A stretch of 64,000 bases of DNA, taken from contig NZ_CP029426.2 of the NCBI RefSeq assembly GCF_002266435.3, positions 2,076,001 to 2,140,000 on the forward strand, given 5' to 3'. Shown piece after piece: positions 26,110 through 34,842 of this stretch (the first letter of the stretch is position 1; each line of letters starts with the position of its first letter). The stretch is from Bradyrhizobium amphicarpaeae (GTDB lineage: Bacteria; Pseudomonadota; Alphaproteobacteria; Rhizobiales; Xanthobacteraceae). Under the pieces are notes generated by a model, which saw only the letters and a list, made by a program, of their open reading frames with translations, was not told the DNA's origin and did not search any database. The translations under genes and the position numbers were made by a program.

Positions 26110-26720
26110 GCGGTGGCGCCTTGTATGGCTGCGGTCGGTCCCGCGTCCGTCGCGGTGCCCGGCTCGGCAGCGATCAGATTCGCCTGTTGCGTGACATTCC
26201 CCACGATCGCGCTGCCGCCATCCTGCACCGACAGGTTCTGCACCGTGATCTGACGATCGCCGTTGCCGCGGTGACGATTGAGGGCTTCCATCTGGGCGGT
26301 GAAGGAGCGGGCCAGCCGGGTCAAGATGCGGGAGATGCCCTCTTGCTCCGGAAGCGCTTCGGCGAAGGCGAGGCGGCAGGTAAAGCGCATGGTCGCGACG
26401 TGGACGGACACCATCTGCGCCGTCAGCATGGCCTCGAGCGAATCCCGAGGCGCGATGCTCTTCATCATCGAGATCATGAAGGCCAGATTGTCCTCATCCG
26501 GCTTCCGCAGGATCACGCTGGCCTTCATCAATTGCTTGAGGATGCCGTGCAGGGCGTCCTGGTCGACCGCACCGAGCGCCTCGGCCAACAGGCGCTCTCC
26601 GGTCTCTACGTCCGGATGCTGAATTGCGATCCGCTGTTCACTGAGCTTGACCCGCGGAGTAGGCCTGCTGGCGTATCTGGCGATTGGTGTCGTGCTGTTG
26701 CGTGTCATGGCTGTCGTCAT
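26106..26720 (-). CDS. Hypothetical protein coupled to the HGG-motif protein
   Basis: A 204-residue protein of unknown function. After a basic, disordered start (about 1-35) it is mostly helical, including GERLLAEALGAVDQDALHGI and a segment LEAMLTAQMVSVHVATMRF. A Gln/Asn-rich C-terminal strand region (QITVQNLSVQDGGSAIVGNV) follows. The start at 26720 has AGGGAG upstream. It overlaps the HGG gene by four bases. The pair may be a mobile-element remnant, since HGG proteins often sit near phage packaging genes, but no phage gene is present here. Confidence 0.65.
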   Translation of the reverse strand: MTTAMTRNSTTPIARYASRPTPRVKLSEQRIAIQHPDVETGERLLAEALGAVDQDALHGILKQLMKASVILRKPDEDNLAFMISMMKSIAPRDSLEAMLTAQMVSVHVATMRFTCRLAFAEALPEQEGISRILTRLARSFTAQMEALNRHRGNGDRQITVQNLSVQDGGSAIVGNVTQQANLIAAEPGTATDAGPTAAIQGATA

Positions 26721-27174
26721 GTCGATGTCTCCCTTGGGCCCACGGCACACGCGAGAGGGCTCCGCCAATGCGAAACCGGCACGCGTATTCACCGTGCGGC
26801 GGTGGCGTTTCAGATGTCGATGCTGGGCTTGTGCGCGACCGAAATGAGTCCCACATGGCCGTGGAGGCCGGGTGCTGACGCGTATCGCGATGATGGCATT
26901 ATGCCCCTGTTTTGCCCGACGAGTCAAAATTGATTTCGTAACATCCGAAGCTTGTGGCCTGGCGTAAGTCGTTGTTTCGACAAGGGCCGTCTACTGTGCA
27001 TGGGGTTGTTTTCGCATTTTTTGCTTGCAGGCGGCCCGCACCTGCCGTGCGGCGGAATGCCGGCGCCCCAGCGCGATTGCGAAATCCGGCGTGACCGCTA
27101 TTCATGATCTTCGAACGCGTCGCGCCAACAAGCCTGCACAAGCGGCGCTGCCGAAGTCCGGGGAGAGAGAACCA
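26721..27174. other. Divergent intergenic region
   Basis: This 454-bp gap between the minus-strand hypothetical gene and the plus-strand binding-protein gene has no supportable gene. The part around 26920-27030 is AT-rich (for example CAAAATTGATTTCGTAAC and GTTGTTTTCGCATTTTTTGC) and likely holds the promoters of both. No clear operator is seen. Confidence 0.45.
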
Positions 27175-28158
27175 ATGCAACGAACCATCCGCCTGCTGGT
27201 CGTCATCGCCGGACTATGCGCCGCTGCGCTGACGACGGAGGCATCGGCGCAGAAATATCCGGTGCGGCCGGTCAAGGTCATGGTCGGCTTCAGCGCCGGC
27301 GGGCCGGTCGATGTCGTCGCGCGCATCGTCGGCGATCGCCTGGGCAACAAGCTCGGGCAGCCCTTCGTGGTCGAGAACCGCGCCGGCGCCAACGGCATGA
27401 TCGCCGCAGAGGGCGTCGCACGTGCGGACGGCGACGGCTACACCATGCTCGCCTGCAACTCGTCCACCATCACGCTCAACAAGACGCTGTTCAGGGATAT
27501 CCGCTACGATCCGCAAAAGGACTTCGCGCCGCTCACCACCGTCGTCTCGGCGCCGCTCGTGCTCGTGGTCAATCCGGAGAATCCCAAGACGGCCGACATC
27601 AAGACAGTGGCCGATCTCGTCGCGGCGGCGAAGGCTGCACCCGGTGCGTTGGCTTACGGCTCGGGCGGCAACGGCAACCTTGCCCATCTCGCCATGGAGC
27701 TGCTGAGCCAGAAGGCCGGCATCAAGCTGATCCACGTGCCCTATCGCGGCGGCGCGGCTTCCGAGGTCGGCATCCTCGCCCAGGAGGTGCTGGCCGTGTT
27801 CGATCCGCTCTCCGCGGTGCCGCTGGTCAAGGCCGGCAAGCTGCGTGCGCTGGCGGTGTCGTCCGCCGAACGGCTGCCGGCGCTGCCTGATGTCCCGACT
27901 GTGGCGGAAGCCGGTTATCCCGGCTTCGACATCTCGTTCTGGGTCGGCTTCTTCATGCCGAAGTCAACGCCGGCGCCGATCCTTGAGACGCTGCACCGGG
28001 AGATCGTTGCGGCGGCGAGAGATCCGGCGGTCGCTGACAAGCTGGGCTCGCAGGGCGTCGTCAGCGTGCTGACACCGGCCGAGTATGCCGCGAAGATCAC
28101 CAAGGAGACCAAGGAGCTTGCCGAGGTCGTCGTGGCCGCGGATATCAAGGCGGAGTAG
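27175..28158 (+). CDS. Bug family (TctC-like) periplasmic solute-binding protein
   Basis: A 327-residue protein with a signal peptide (MQRTIRLLVVIAGLCAAALT, cleaved near ASA-QKYP). The family signatures are PVKVMVGFSAGGPVDVVAR (about 33-51), VVENRAGANGMIAAE (about 64-78), and YGSGGNGNLAHLAMELL with HVPYRGGA in the second lobe. Bug proteins bind small carboxylates for tripartite tricarboxylate transporters or as sensors. No TctA/TctB genes adjoin it, so it is an orphan, as is common in beta- and alphaproteobacteria. The ATG at 27175 follows GGGGAGAGA. Confidence 0.92.
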   Translation: MQRTIRLLVVIAGLCAAALTTEASAQKYPVRPVKVMVGFSAGGPVDVVARIVGDRLGNKLGQPFVVENRAGANGMIAAEGVARADGDGYTMLACNSSTITLNKTLFRDIRYDPQKDFAPLTTVVSAPLVLVVNPENPKTADIKTVADLVAAAKAAPGALAYGSGGNGNLAHLAMELLSQKAGIKLIHVPYRGGAASEVGILAQEVLAVFDPLSAVPLVKAGKLRALAVSSAERLPALPDVPTVAEAGYPGFDISFWVGFFMPKSTPAPILETLHREIVAAARDPAVADKLGSQGVVSVLTPAEYAAKITKETKELAEVVVAADIKAE

Positions 28159-28197
28159 GGACGCGGTCGCGTCGAAGGCGCGGGTGAGGTCGGCGCC

Positions 28198-29157
28198 TCA
28201 GCTCGCCGGGCGCTCGCGCTCCGCGACGCGGATGGCGCGGGCCTTGGTGCCCTTCGCCGCACGGACGGCGATCATGCTCCTGGCCTTGCCGCGAGCCGGG
28301 GCGTTCTTGTGGAGCAGGGAGACGAACCGTTTGCGCGCCCGGTTCGTTCTCAGGCGCGCGGCGAGCTGTTCGGCCTTGCGAATGAAAGCAGTCGCGGACG
28401 GCGTCAAGTTGACTGGAACCCAGGCGACGTGCCGGGCCTTGGAGAGACTGCCGATGCCCTCGCATGGCGCTTCGCGTGGCAGGTCGATACGGATCGCGAG
28501 CGCCTCGGACCGCTCGGTCCAGTCTTCGGCGTTGGTGCCGGTGACGATGCGGACATAGTCGCGGGTCTCTCGCGGCAGCTCGCTCTCCTTGGCGAGCCAC
28601 TTCTGAACCCGGCCGGGACCGGCATTATAGGCTGCCGCCGCGAGGCCGAGATTGCCGAAATCATCGCGCAGCTTGCGCAGGAACCTGGCCGATGCGGGCA
28701 GCGCCTTGATGGGATCGAAGGGGTCGTCGAGCCCGACTTCGGCGGCCGTCTCCGGCATGAATTGAGCGACGCCCTGTGCGCCGGCCTGGCTGACTTCGTC
28801 GGACTTGAAGCGGCTCTCCTGCCAGAGCAGGCGGGCAAAGAACGGCACGGGAATGCCGCTGGCCTCGGCGGCCTGTCGAAGCGCATGGCAGAATCGTTCG
28901 GTCGATGAAACCGGCGCCTGTGCGGCAGCTTCGACGGCTGGCGGCGGCTCGATCGCTTGCTCAAAGGCAGCGCGCGCATTGGCAAGTTCGATGGCCTGCA
29001 CGCTCGCGAGGAACAGCTCGACGACCGGAACGAGCGGGGATGCCTGAGTGTCTTGAAGGCGGGCGCTGTCGAAAGTCGATACCTGCCGCGACGCCGCGAG
29101 GTCGAAGTCGCACATCAGGATGAAAAGCGCGGCACAAGCCGCGACGACAAATCGCAT
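28198..29157 (-). CDS. Lytic transglycosylase (SLT domain)
   Basis: A 319-residue exported murein hydrolase. A signal peptide (MRFVVAACAALFILMC) comes first, then a helical linker (about 40-85) and the SLT domain (about 90-215). The catalytic Glu is E114 in LLWQESRFK. The GAQGVAQFMP and AAAYNAGPGRVQKWL motifs confirm the fold. It would cleave peptidoglycan with formation of anhydro-muramic ends. The C-terminal 70 residues are very basic (KARSMIAVRAAKGTKARAIR), which is unusual and may bind the cell wall. It is transcribed alone. Confidence 0.9.
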   Translation of the reverse strand: MRFVVAACAALFILMCDFDLAASRQVSTFDSARLQDTQASPLVPVVELFLASVQAIELANARAAFEQAIEPPPAVEAAAQAPVSSTERFCHALRQAAEASGIPVPFFARLLWQESRFKSDEVSQAGAQGVAQFMPETAAEVGLDDPFDPIKALPASARFLRKLRDDFGNLGLAAAAYNAGPGRVQKWLAKESELPRETRDYVRIVTGTNAEDWTERSEALAIRIDLPREAPCEGIGSLSKARHVAWVPVNLTPSATAFIRKAEQLAARLRTNRARKRFVSLLHKNAPARGKARSMIAVRAAKGTKARAIRVAERERPAS

Positions 29158-29344
29158 CTCTGTGGAAGTCCTCGAACCGTGGGGAACGCGCGGCGACGCG
29201 CCGGTGACAAGGACTTGTTAACCGCAATTGCGGCGAAGCTGCGATTCCGCAAAGCGACCGGTGTTAGTACGGTGTTCCACTACGGGAAGCCATCGTCGTG
29301 TTCCCCGGAGCGTCCGGAGCTGCGACGAATGCCGGATGTATCGG

Positions 29345-29620
29345 TTATTCCTTCGGGAAATCCTTTCGCATCGCGATCTCGGCGGCATCGCCGGGCGACA
29401 GCACGGTCTGGTCGAAGGCCGCTTGCGGCGTCGTCATGATGTCGTAGAGCGAGATGCCTTTGATCGGCTTGCCCATCAGCTCGCGGACGCAGTCGGCCAG
29501 CGTGCCGTTGTAGACGAGATAGGGCGGACCCCGGTCCTTCTGCCGCTCACCCCTCAGCGACGGCCACTTCTTCAGTTCGGCCGGCGCCTCATAGGCGATC
29601 GGCGATCCCTCTTTGAACAT
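29345..29620 (-). CDS. Small hypothetical protein
   Basis: A 91-residue soluble protein, unrecognised. The sequence is well ordered (APAELKKWPSLRGERQKDRG, PPYLVYNGTLADCVRELMGK, then a KGISLYDIMTT turn) and has normal codon use, so it looks like a real gene. There is one Cys. It lies between the lytic transglycosylase and the VOC gene on the minus strand. The ATG at 29620 has only a weak ribosome site. Confidence 0.6.
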   Translation of the reverse strand: MFKEGSPIAYEAPAELKKWPSLRGERQKDRGPPYLVYNGTLADCVRELMGKPIKGISLYDIMTTPQAAFDQTVLSPGDAAEIAMRKDFPKE

Positions 29621-29697
29621 GCGCTTCGCCCCGGTGGCTTGGATCGCGAGAGATCCTAGAGCCGCCGGGTAAACGCGCGTTAAAGAATTGGTTCAAA

Positions 29698-30555
29698 TCA
29701 ACCGGCAACGAAGGCGAGCAGGGTGCCGTTGGCCTTGGCCGGCGGCACACAGATCGCGGGCCCGCTGCGCACGGCTGCCGAACCCAGCGCCTTCTCGGTC
29801 GCCGCCAGATCGCCGCTGACGAGCACCAGCGCCGCGCCGCCGCGCTCGGACAGACCTGTGAGCGGCACGCCGGGATAGCGCTTTCCGAGCTGCTCCAGCG
29901 ACAGATAGACGAAGTCGGCACGATCGCCGCCGGAGCGCACCGTGACCGCGCCATCGGCCTCGGCGAACGGCTCGCGGTCGATCAGCCGGCCAAGATGCGC
30001 GGCCTCCTTCGCGGGCTCGGGTGTTGCGATCAGCGCCTGCCTGATCCGCTTCGCCGCATTGGCGTGCTTCATCAGTTGGGGAATCCAGACCGTCTCGCGG
30101 GTCTTGTGCTGGCAGGCGAAGATGCGCACGCCCCCGGGCGCTTCCGCGGTCGGCCACATGAAGGTGCGGAATTTTGCCGCCGAGACCGTGCCGTCAGGCA
30201 AGGTCACCGGACGCTCGAAATCGGTCGGGCCGACAGGCGTGAAGCCGCGTGCGCGAATCTCTTCGGCGCCGGCAGTGGAATCGACCGCCGTGAAGGCGAT
30301 GCGCTCGATGCCTTCGCCGCGCTTGTCGAGGAAGGCGCGCGCCGGCGCGTTGTGCTCGGTCGCGGCGAGCACGCCGAGCAGCTCCATATAATCGGGGTCG
30401 AACATGATGGTGTAATTGCCGGTGCCCATATGCGCGCTGTGGGTGCCGCGCGGCGACACGGTGAAGCCGAGCTGCCGATAATTCTCGGCGGCCTTGTCGA
30501 GGTCCTTCACCATGACCACGGCGTGGTCGATACCGATGACGTTCTTGAGGGCCAC
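29698..30555 (-). CDS. VOC family protein (glyoxalase-like domain)
   Basis: A 285-residue protein with an N-terminal VOC module (IGIDHAVVMVKDLDKAAENY, His about residue 9) and a second, more divergent half. The order HSAHMGTGNYTIMFDPDYMELLGV fits the glyoxalase-like family with a metal Glu. Such proteins are often of unknown substrate. I chose the GTG at 30555, which has GGGGATAAG upstream and puts the VOC strand at the start; the frame extends to 30642 without protein character. It lies downstream of puuD but 144 bp apart. Confidence 0.8.
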   Translation of the reverse strand: MALKNVIGIDHAVVMVKDLDKAAENYRQLGFTVSPRGTHSAHMGTGNYTIMFDPDYMELLGVLAATEHNAPARAFLDKRGEGIERIAFTAVDSTAGAEEIRARGFTPVGPTDFERPVTLPDGTVSAAKFRTFMWPTAEAPGGVRIFACQHKTRETVWIPQLMKHANAAKRIRQALIATPEPAKEAAHLGRLIDREPFAEADGAVTVRSGGDRADFVYLSLEQLGKRYPGVPLTGLSERGGAALVLVSGDLAATEKALGSAAVRSGPAICVPPAKANGTLLAFVAG

Positions 30556-30699
30556 TTTTCTTATCCCCGAATGCAAGCTGACTTTGCGCCGCGGCGGCGG
30601 CTGGTCCTGTCTACGCCGGATAGGCGGCCAAGTCATTTTCAATTCGATGCGGATTACGGAATTTCGTTCCGCGAAATGCTTCGCCGACGCGCGGCAGCA

Positions 30700-31896
30700 T
30701 CAGCGGGCTTGCTCGAGATAGGCAGCAAGGATCGCGCGCTCCTCGCTGGTCATTTCGGTGATGTTGCCCGGCGGCATCGCATTGGACCAGGCCGCGACGC
30801 GGCCGATCAGGCGGATGTTGCGGTGGATGTGCTCGGGCGCATCGAGCAGGATGCCCTTCGGCGCGGTGACGATGCCGACCCAGACCGGCTCGGCGGCGTG
30901 GCACATGCTGCAACGGGACGTCACGATCTCCTCGACGGCGGCGAGGGTCGGCTGCGCTGCCAGCGCGCCTGTCTTCACCTCGCGCGGGCCGGCTGCGGAA
31001 AGCAAGAGGATCGCAATCACGCCGATTGCAGCGACGCCCCACACCCACCATGGCGATTTGCGCCCGGCGTGGCGCTCGTTGAAGAAATGGCGGATCACGG
31101 GTCCCAGCGCCAGGATGATGGCGACGATGATCCAGTTGAAACGCGTGGCGTAGAGCAGGGGATAGTGGTTGCTGATCATCAGCACGACCACGGGCAGGGT
31201 CAGGTAGTTGTTGTGGACCGAGCGCTCCTTGCTGGCCTTGCCGAGCTTCGGATCTGGCGCCTGTCCCGCGATCAGGCTGGCCACGATCTTCTTCTGGTTC
31301 GGGATGATCAGCGCAAAGACATTGGCCACCATGATGGTGCCGATGATCGCGCCGATCTGGTTGAAGGCGCCACGGCCGCTCAGCACATGGGTGAAGGCGT
31401 AGGTCAGCGCGACCAGGAACAGGTAGCCGCCGATTGCAAAGGGCAATTCGCGCTGCGCAAGACCGGAACGGCAGGCGGCTTCATAGAGCAGCCACGCCAA
31501 CGCGAGGCTGCAGAAGCTGAACAGCCCGGCCTGGAATGGCGTGAGGTCGAGGATCGACTTGTCGACCAGGAACAAATCGGCCTCGAGATAATAGACCACC
31601 ACCATCAGCGCGAAGCCGGACAGCCAGGTGGTGTAAGCTTCCCATTTGAACCAGGTCAGCTCGTCCGGCATCTGAGAGGGTGCGACCAGATATTTCATGA
31701 TCCGGTAGAAGCCGCCGCCATGGACCTGCCAGGCCTCGCCCTGCACGCCGTCGGGCAGGTCACTTCTGGATTTGAGGCTGAGGTCGAGGGCGATGAAATA
31801 GAAGGAACTGCCGATCCATGCGATCGCCGCCACCACGTGGAGCCAGCGCAGCAGCAGGCTCGCCCATTCCGATATGATGGATCCCCACATGATCAT
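30700..31896 (-). CDS. puuD: Urate hydroxylase PuuD (membrane-bound, cytochrome c domain)
   Basis: A 398-residue membrane protein with about eight hydrophobic segments in the first 300 residues and a C-terminal cytochrome c domain. The heme motif CSMCH is at about 331-335, and the axial Met is likely in MPPGNITEMTSEER. Conserved His residues occur in the membrane part (for example RWLHVVAAIAWIGSS). This matches PuuD, which oxidises urate to 5-hydroxyisourate and passes electrons to the respiratory chain. No other purine-catabolism genes lie next to it. It is divergent from the sugar dehydrogenase gene. Confidence 0.9.
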   Translation of the reverse strand: MIMWGSIISEWASLLLRWLHVVAAIAWIGSSFYFIALDLSLKSRSDLPDGVQGEAWQVHGGGFYRIMKYLVAPSQMPDELTWFKWEAYTTWLSGFALMVVVYYLEADLFLVDKSILDLTPFQAGLFSFCSLALAWLLYEAACRSGLAQRELPFAIGGYLFLVALTYAFTHVLSGRGAFNQIGAIIGTIMVANVFALIIPNQKKIVASLIAGQAPDPKLGKASKERSVHNNYLTLPVVVLMISNHYPLLYATRFNWIIVAIILALGPVIRHFFNERHAGRKSPWWVWGVAAIGVIAILLLSAAGPREVKTGALAAQPTLAAVEEIVTSRCSMCHAAEPVWVGIVTAPKGILLDAPEHIHRNIRLIGRVAAWSNAMPPGNITEMTSEERAILAAYLEQAR

Positions 31897-32067
31897 CCCG
31901 TCAAAAGCGACAGCGATGCCGCAGCTATGATGACCGCAACCTCCGCCCTACCAATGTGTCGCACCTATCCGCGACGTTTTCCAGTACGATGGGTTGGAGC
32001 CGATGCACATCGTGCGGGCATCGATTGACGTGGGATGCGGCAGGGCATTGTTGACCGGGAGGACGAC

Positions 32068-33402
32068 TTGAAGAGCAGGATTTTGTCTGTCGCGATATTC
32101 GCGGGGCTGCTGGTTGCGACCGGTGCGCAGGCCGAGCCGGTGTTGCAGGGCAAGGACGCCTATGGCGACTGGCAGGCCGACAAGCCGGGCACAATCCGGC
32201 TGATCCGCCCGCAGGATCTGGTCAAGCCCGGTGCGACGCGGTCGGTGGCGAGCTCGTCGCGCGTGGTGCCGCGTCCGCCGGAGGCTGGGCTCCAGGTGCC
32301 GGCGGGATTCAAGGTCGAGCTGTTTGCCGAAGGTCTGCGCGCGCCGCGCATCATCAGGGTGGCGCCGAACGGCGATGTCTTCGTCGCGGAGACGCGGGCC
32401 GGCACCATCCGCGTGCTGGGCGCCGGGGAGGGCAACAAGCTCGCGACCAATGAAGTGTTCGCCAGCGGTCTGAAGCAGCCATTCGGCATCGCCTTCTTCC
32501 CGAGCGGTGACAATCCGCAATGGGTCTATGTCGCCAACACCGACAGCGTCGTTCGCTTTCCCTATCAGGCCGGCGATCTCAAGGCGCGCGGCAAGGCCGA
32601 GACGATCGTGGCAAGCCTGCCGCATGACGGCGGCCATTCCACCCGCGACATCGTCTTCACGCCCGACAACAAGCGCATGCTCGTCTCCGTCGGCTCGCTC
32701 AGCAATGTCGCGGAAGGTTTGGGCACGCCGCCGGGCGGAATGGAGGCGTGGTCGAAAGCGCAGCCACTCGGCGCGGCATGGGCCAGCGAGACCGAACGCG
32801 CCGCGGTGCTGGCTTTCAATCCTGATGGCAAGGAGCGGAAGATCTACGCCACCGGCATCCGCAATTGCGTCGGCCTCGCGATCCAGCCGCAGACGGGGCT
32901 GCCCTGGTGCTCGACCAACGAGCGCGACGGTCTCGGCGACGATCTCGTGCCCGATTACGTCACCAGCGTGAAGGAAGGCGCGTTCTACGGCTGGCCGTGG
33001 TTCTATATCGGCGGCAACGAAGACCCGCGCCATGCCGGCGCGCGACCCGATATCAAGGACAGAGTGACGGTGCCCGATGTGCTGGTGCAGCCGCATTCGG
33101 CCTCGCTCGGCATGGCCTTCTACCAGGGCACGCAGTTTCCGTCCGAGTACCAGGGCGACGCCTTCGCCGCCGAGCACGGCTCGTGGAACCGGTCGAAGCG
33201 CACCGGCTACAAGGTCATCCGCATCCGCATGAAGGACGGCAAGCCGACGGGCGAGTACGAGGATTTCGTCACGGGCTTTGTCGTCAGCGACACGGACGTT
33301 TGGGGGCGGCCGGTCGGCGTTGCCGTCGCAAAGGATGGATCGCTGCTGGTGTCGGAGGATGGCAACGGCACGATCTGGCGGGTGAGCCGACAGCCACAGT
33401 GA
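32068..33402 (+). CDS. PQQ-dependent sugar (sorbosone-type) dehydrogenase
   Basis: A 444-residue periplasmic beta-propeller enzyme. A signal peptide (SRILSVAIFAGLLVATGAQA) comes first. The family pattern of NGDVFVAETRAGTIRVL, PHDGGHSTRDIVFTPD and EHGSWNRSKRTGYKV fits soluble glucose/sorbosone dehydrogenases that use PQQ. The FAFYGWPW-like segment (GAFYGWPWFYIGG) is also typical. The start is a TTG at 32068 with GGGAGGA upstream; an ATG-like frame extension to 32035 is not needed. It is divergent from puuD, with no PQQ genes nearby. Confidence 0.82.
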   Translation: MKSRILSVAIFAGLLVATGAQAEPVLQGKDAYGDWQADKPGTIRLIRPQDLVKPGATRSVASSSRVVPRPPEAGLQVPAGFKVELFAEGLRAPRIIRVAPNGDVFVAETRAGTIRVLGAGEGNKLATNEVFASGLKQPFGIAFFPSGDNPQWVYVANTDSVVRFPYQAGDLKARGKAETIVASLPHDGGHSTRDIVFTPDNKRMLVSVGSLSNVAEGLGTPPGGMEAWSKAQPLGAAWASETERAAVLAFNPDGKERKIYATGIRNCVGLAIQPQTGLPWCSTNERDGLGDDLVPDYVTSVKEGAFYGWPWFYIGGNEDPRHAGARPDIKDRVTVPDVLVQPHSASLGMAFYQGTQFPSEYQGDAFAAEHGSWNRSKRTGYKVIRIRMKDGKPTGEYEDFVTGFVVSDTDVWGRPVGVAVAKDGSLLVSEDGNGTIWRVSRQPQ

Positions 33403-33409
33403 CGGTGTA

Positions 33410-33453
33410 CCCTCTTCCCTTGAGGGAGAGGGTGGCTTCGCGATAGCGAAGCC
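33410..33453. terminator. Two hairpins between convergent genes
   Basis: CCCTCTTCCCT (33410-33420) pairs with AGGGAGAGGG (33423-33432) with one mismatch. Directly after it GGCTTCGC (33434-33441) and GCGAAGCC (33446-33453) form a perfect 8-bp hairpin with a GATA loop. They sit between the ends of a plus-strand and a minus-strand gene, so a bidirectional terminator or REP-like element is likely. No T-run follows. Confidence 0.55.
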
Positions 33454-33473
33454 GGCACTGAGTTCGCTTCGAC

Positions 33474-34274
33474 CTACCCCCGCCTCACGCTGGCCCCGCC
33501 ATCTACCGGCAGCGTCACGCCGGTGATGAAGTTCGCCTCGTCCGACGCCAGGAACAGCGCGGCGTTGGCGACGTCCCAGCCGGTGCCCATTTTCTTGCGT
33601 AGCGGTACCTTGCTGTCGCGTTCGGCTTCGACCTCGGCGCGGGTCTTGTGCCATTCGCGGGCGCGGGTGTCGACGGCCATCGGGGTGTTCATCAGGCCGG
33701 GCAGGATGACGTTGGCGCGGATGCCGTATTCGGCATTCTGGTAGGCGAGCTGTTCGGTGAAGGCGATCATCGCCGACTTCGTCGCCTTGTAGGCGACGTA
33801 GGGATAATTCGTGATCGCCGCCATCGAAGAGATGTTGATGATGGCGCCGCTGCCTTGCGTACGCATGATCGGGATCACTTCTTTCGCCGCGAGAATGCAG
33901 CTCTTCAGGTTGATGGCGACGACACGGTCGAACGCTTCCTCGGTCAGTTGCAGCAGCTCGGCATCGCCGCCGGACAGGCTGACGCCGACATTGTTATGCA
34001 GCACGTCGATCCGGCCCCAGCGCGACTGTGCGTCCTTCACCATCGCCTTGATGTCGGCGGACTTCGTGACGTCGGCCCTGAAGGCCGCGGCGGAGCCATG
34101 TTTCGCGGTGATCATCGCCACCGTCTCCTGCGCAGATTCCAGATGATGATCGACGCACAGGACCATTGCGCCCTCGCGCGCGAAGGTCAGGGCGGTGGCG
34201 CGGCCATTGCCCATGCCTTCGCCGGGGCTCTGGCCGGCGCCGACGACGATTGCAACCTTGTCTTTCAGGCGCAT
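33474..34274 (-). CDS. SDR family oxidoreductase
   Basis: A 266-residue short-chain dehydrogenase. The cofactor loop is unusual: VVGAGQSPGEGMGNGRATA (about residues 11-29), with a longer Gly loop than the usual TGxxxGxG. The NNVGVSL segment and the catalytic Tyr-Lys pair in YVAYKATKSAM (about 155-165) are present, and a Ser precedes them. It ends with the NFITGVTLPVDGG motif. It is last in a three-gene operon after a carboxymuconolactone-decarboxylase-like gene (1 bp gap). A related SDR opens the operon, so the pathway probably oxidises or reduces two related alcohols. Confidence 0.9.
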   Translation of the reverse strand: MRLKDKVAIVVGAGQSPGEGMGNGRATALTFAREGAMVLCVDHHLESAQETVAMITAKHGSAAAFRADVTKSADIKAMVKDAQSRWGRIDVLHNNVGVSLSGGDAELLQLTEEAFDRVVAINLKSCILAAKEVIPIMRTQGSGAIINISSMAAITNYPYVAYKATKSAMIAFTEQLAYQNAEYGIRANVILPGLMNTPMAVDTRAREWHKTRAEVEAERDSKVPLRKKMGTGWDVANAALFLASDEANFITGVTLPVDGGASVRRG

Positions 34275-34275
34275 C

Positions 34276-34830
34276 TCAGTTCACTCCCGGGATCGGGTAC
34301 TGCTGGAGTACCTCTTTGTAATAGGGCTCGTTGTCGATCTTCATGGTGGCGAGCACGCGCACCACGCCGCAATAAAAGCCGATGGTCAGGACGAGATCGA
34401 CCATGTGCTCGTCGGAGAGGTGCCGCTTGATCTCGGCGAAGGTGACGTCCGTCATTGCAAGCTGCCGAACCATCTCGCGGGCGCCTTTCAGGATCGCCCT
34501 GGCCAGCGGCTCGAGCTTCGAGGGCTTACCCTCGGTCTCCGCCATCAGGCCGGCGATGTCCTCGTCGGTGACGCCGAACTCCTTACCAATCTTCACATGA
34601 TGGGTGAACTCGTATTCCGATTTTTCCATCCAGCCGACCTGGAGGATCGCGAGCTCGCGCAGACGCGGGTCGAGCTGGCTCTTGAAGCGGATATAGCCGC
34701 CGATGCCGTTGAAGGCGCGCGCCATCTCCGGCGAGTTGACCAGCAGCTTGTGCAGATTCGTGTTGCGCTTGAGCATGTCGCGATATTCGGGCGCGACCTG
34801 GTCGGCCTCGAGATAGGGCAGGCGGGCCAT
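34276..34830 (-). CDS. Carboxymuconolactone decarboxylase family protein
   Basis: A 184-residue helical protein of the CMD/AhpD fold: DPRLRELAILQVGWMEKSEYEFTHH (as a shared segment, about residues 55-79) is the core family motif. The CxxC pair of AhpD-type peroxidase partners is absent, so a redox role is unlikely; a lyase or hydrolase role fits better. It lies between two SDR genes (gaps of 1 and 12 bp), a context known for aromatic or terpenoid catabolism. Substrate unknown. Confidence 0.85.
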   Translation of the reverse strand: MARLPYLEADQVAPEYRDMLKRNTNLHKLLVNSPEMARAFNGIGGYIRFKSQLDPRLRELAILQVGWMEKSEYEFTHHVKIGKEFGVTDEDIAGLMAETEGKPSKLEPLARAILKGAREMVRQLAMTDVTFAEIKRHLSDEHMVDLVLTIGFYCGVVRVLATMKIDNEPYYKEVLQQYPIPGVN

Positions 34831-34842
34831 CGTGTGTTTCCT

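Noticed and set aside
29995..32028. Plus-strand frame opposite the VOC and puuD genes
   Set aside because: Spans two minus-strand genes with firm family evidence, and its own sequence lacks protein features.
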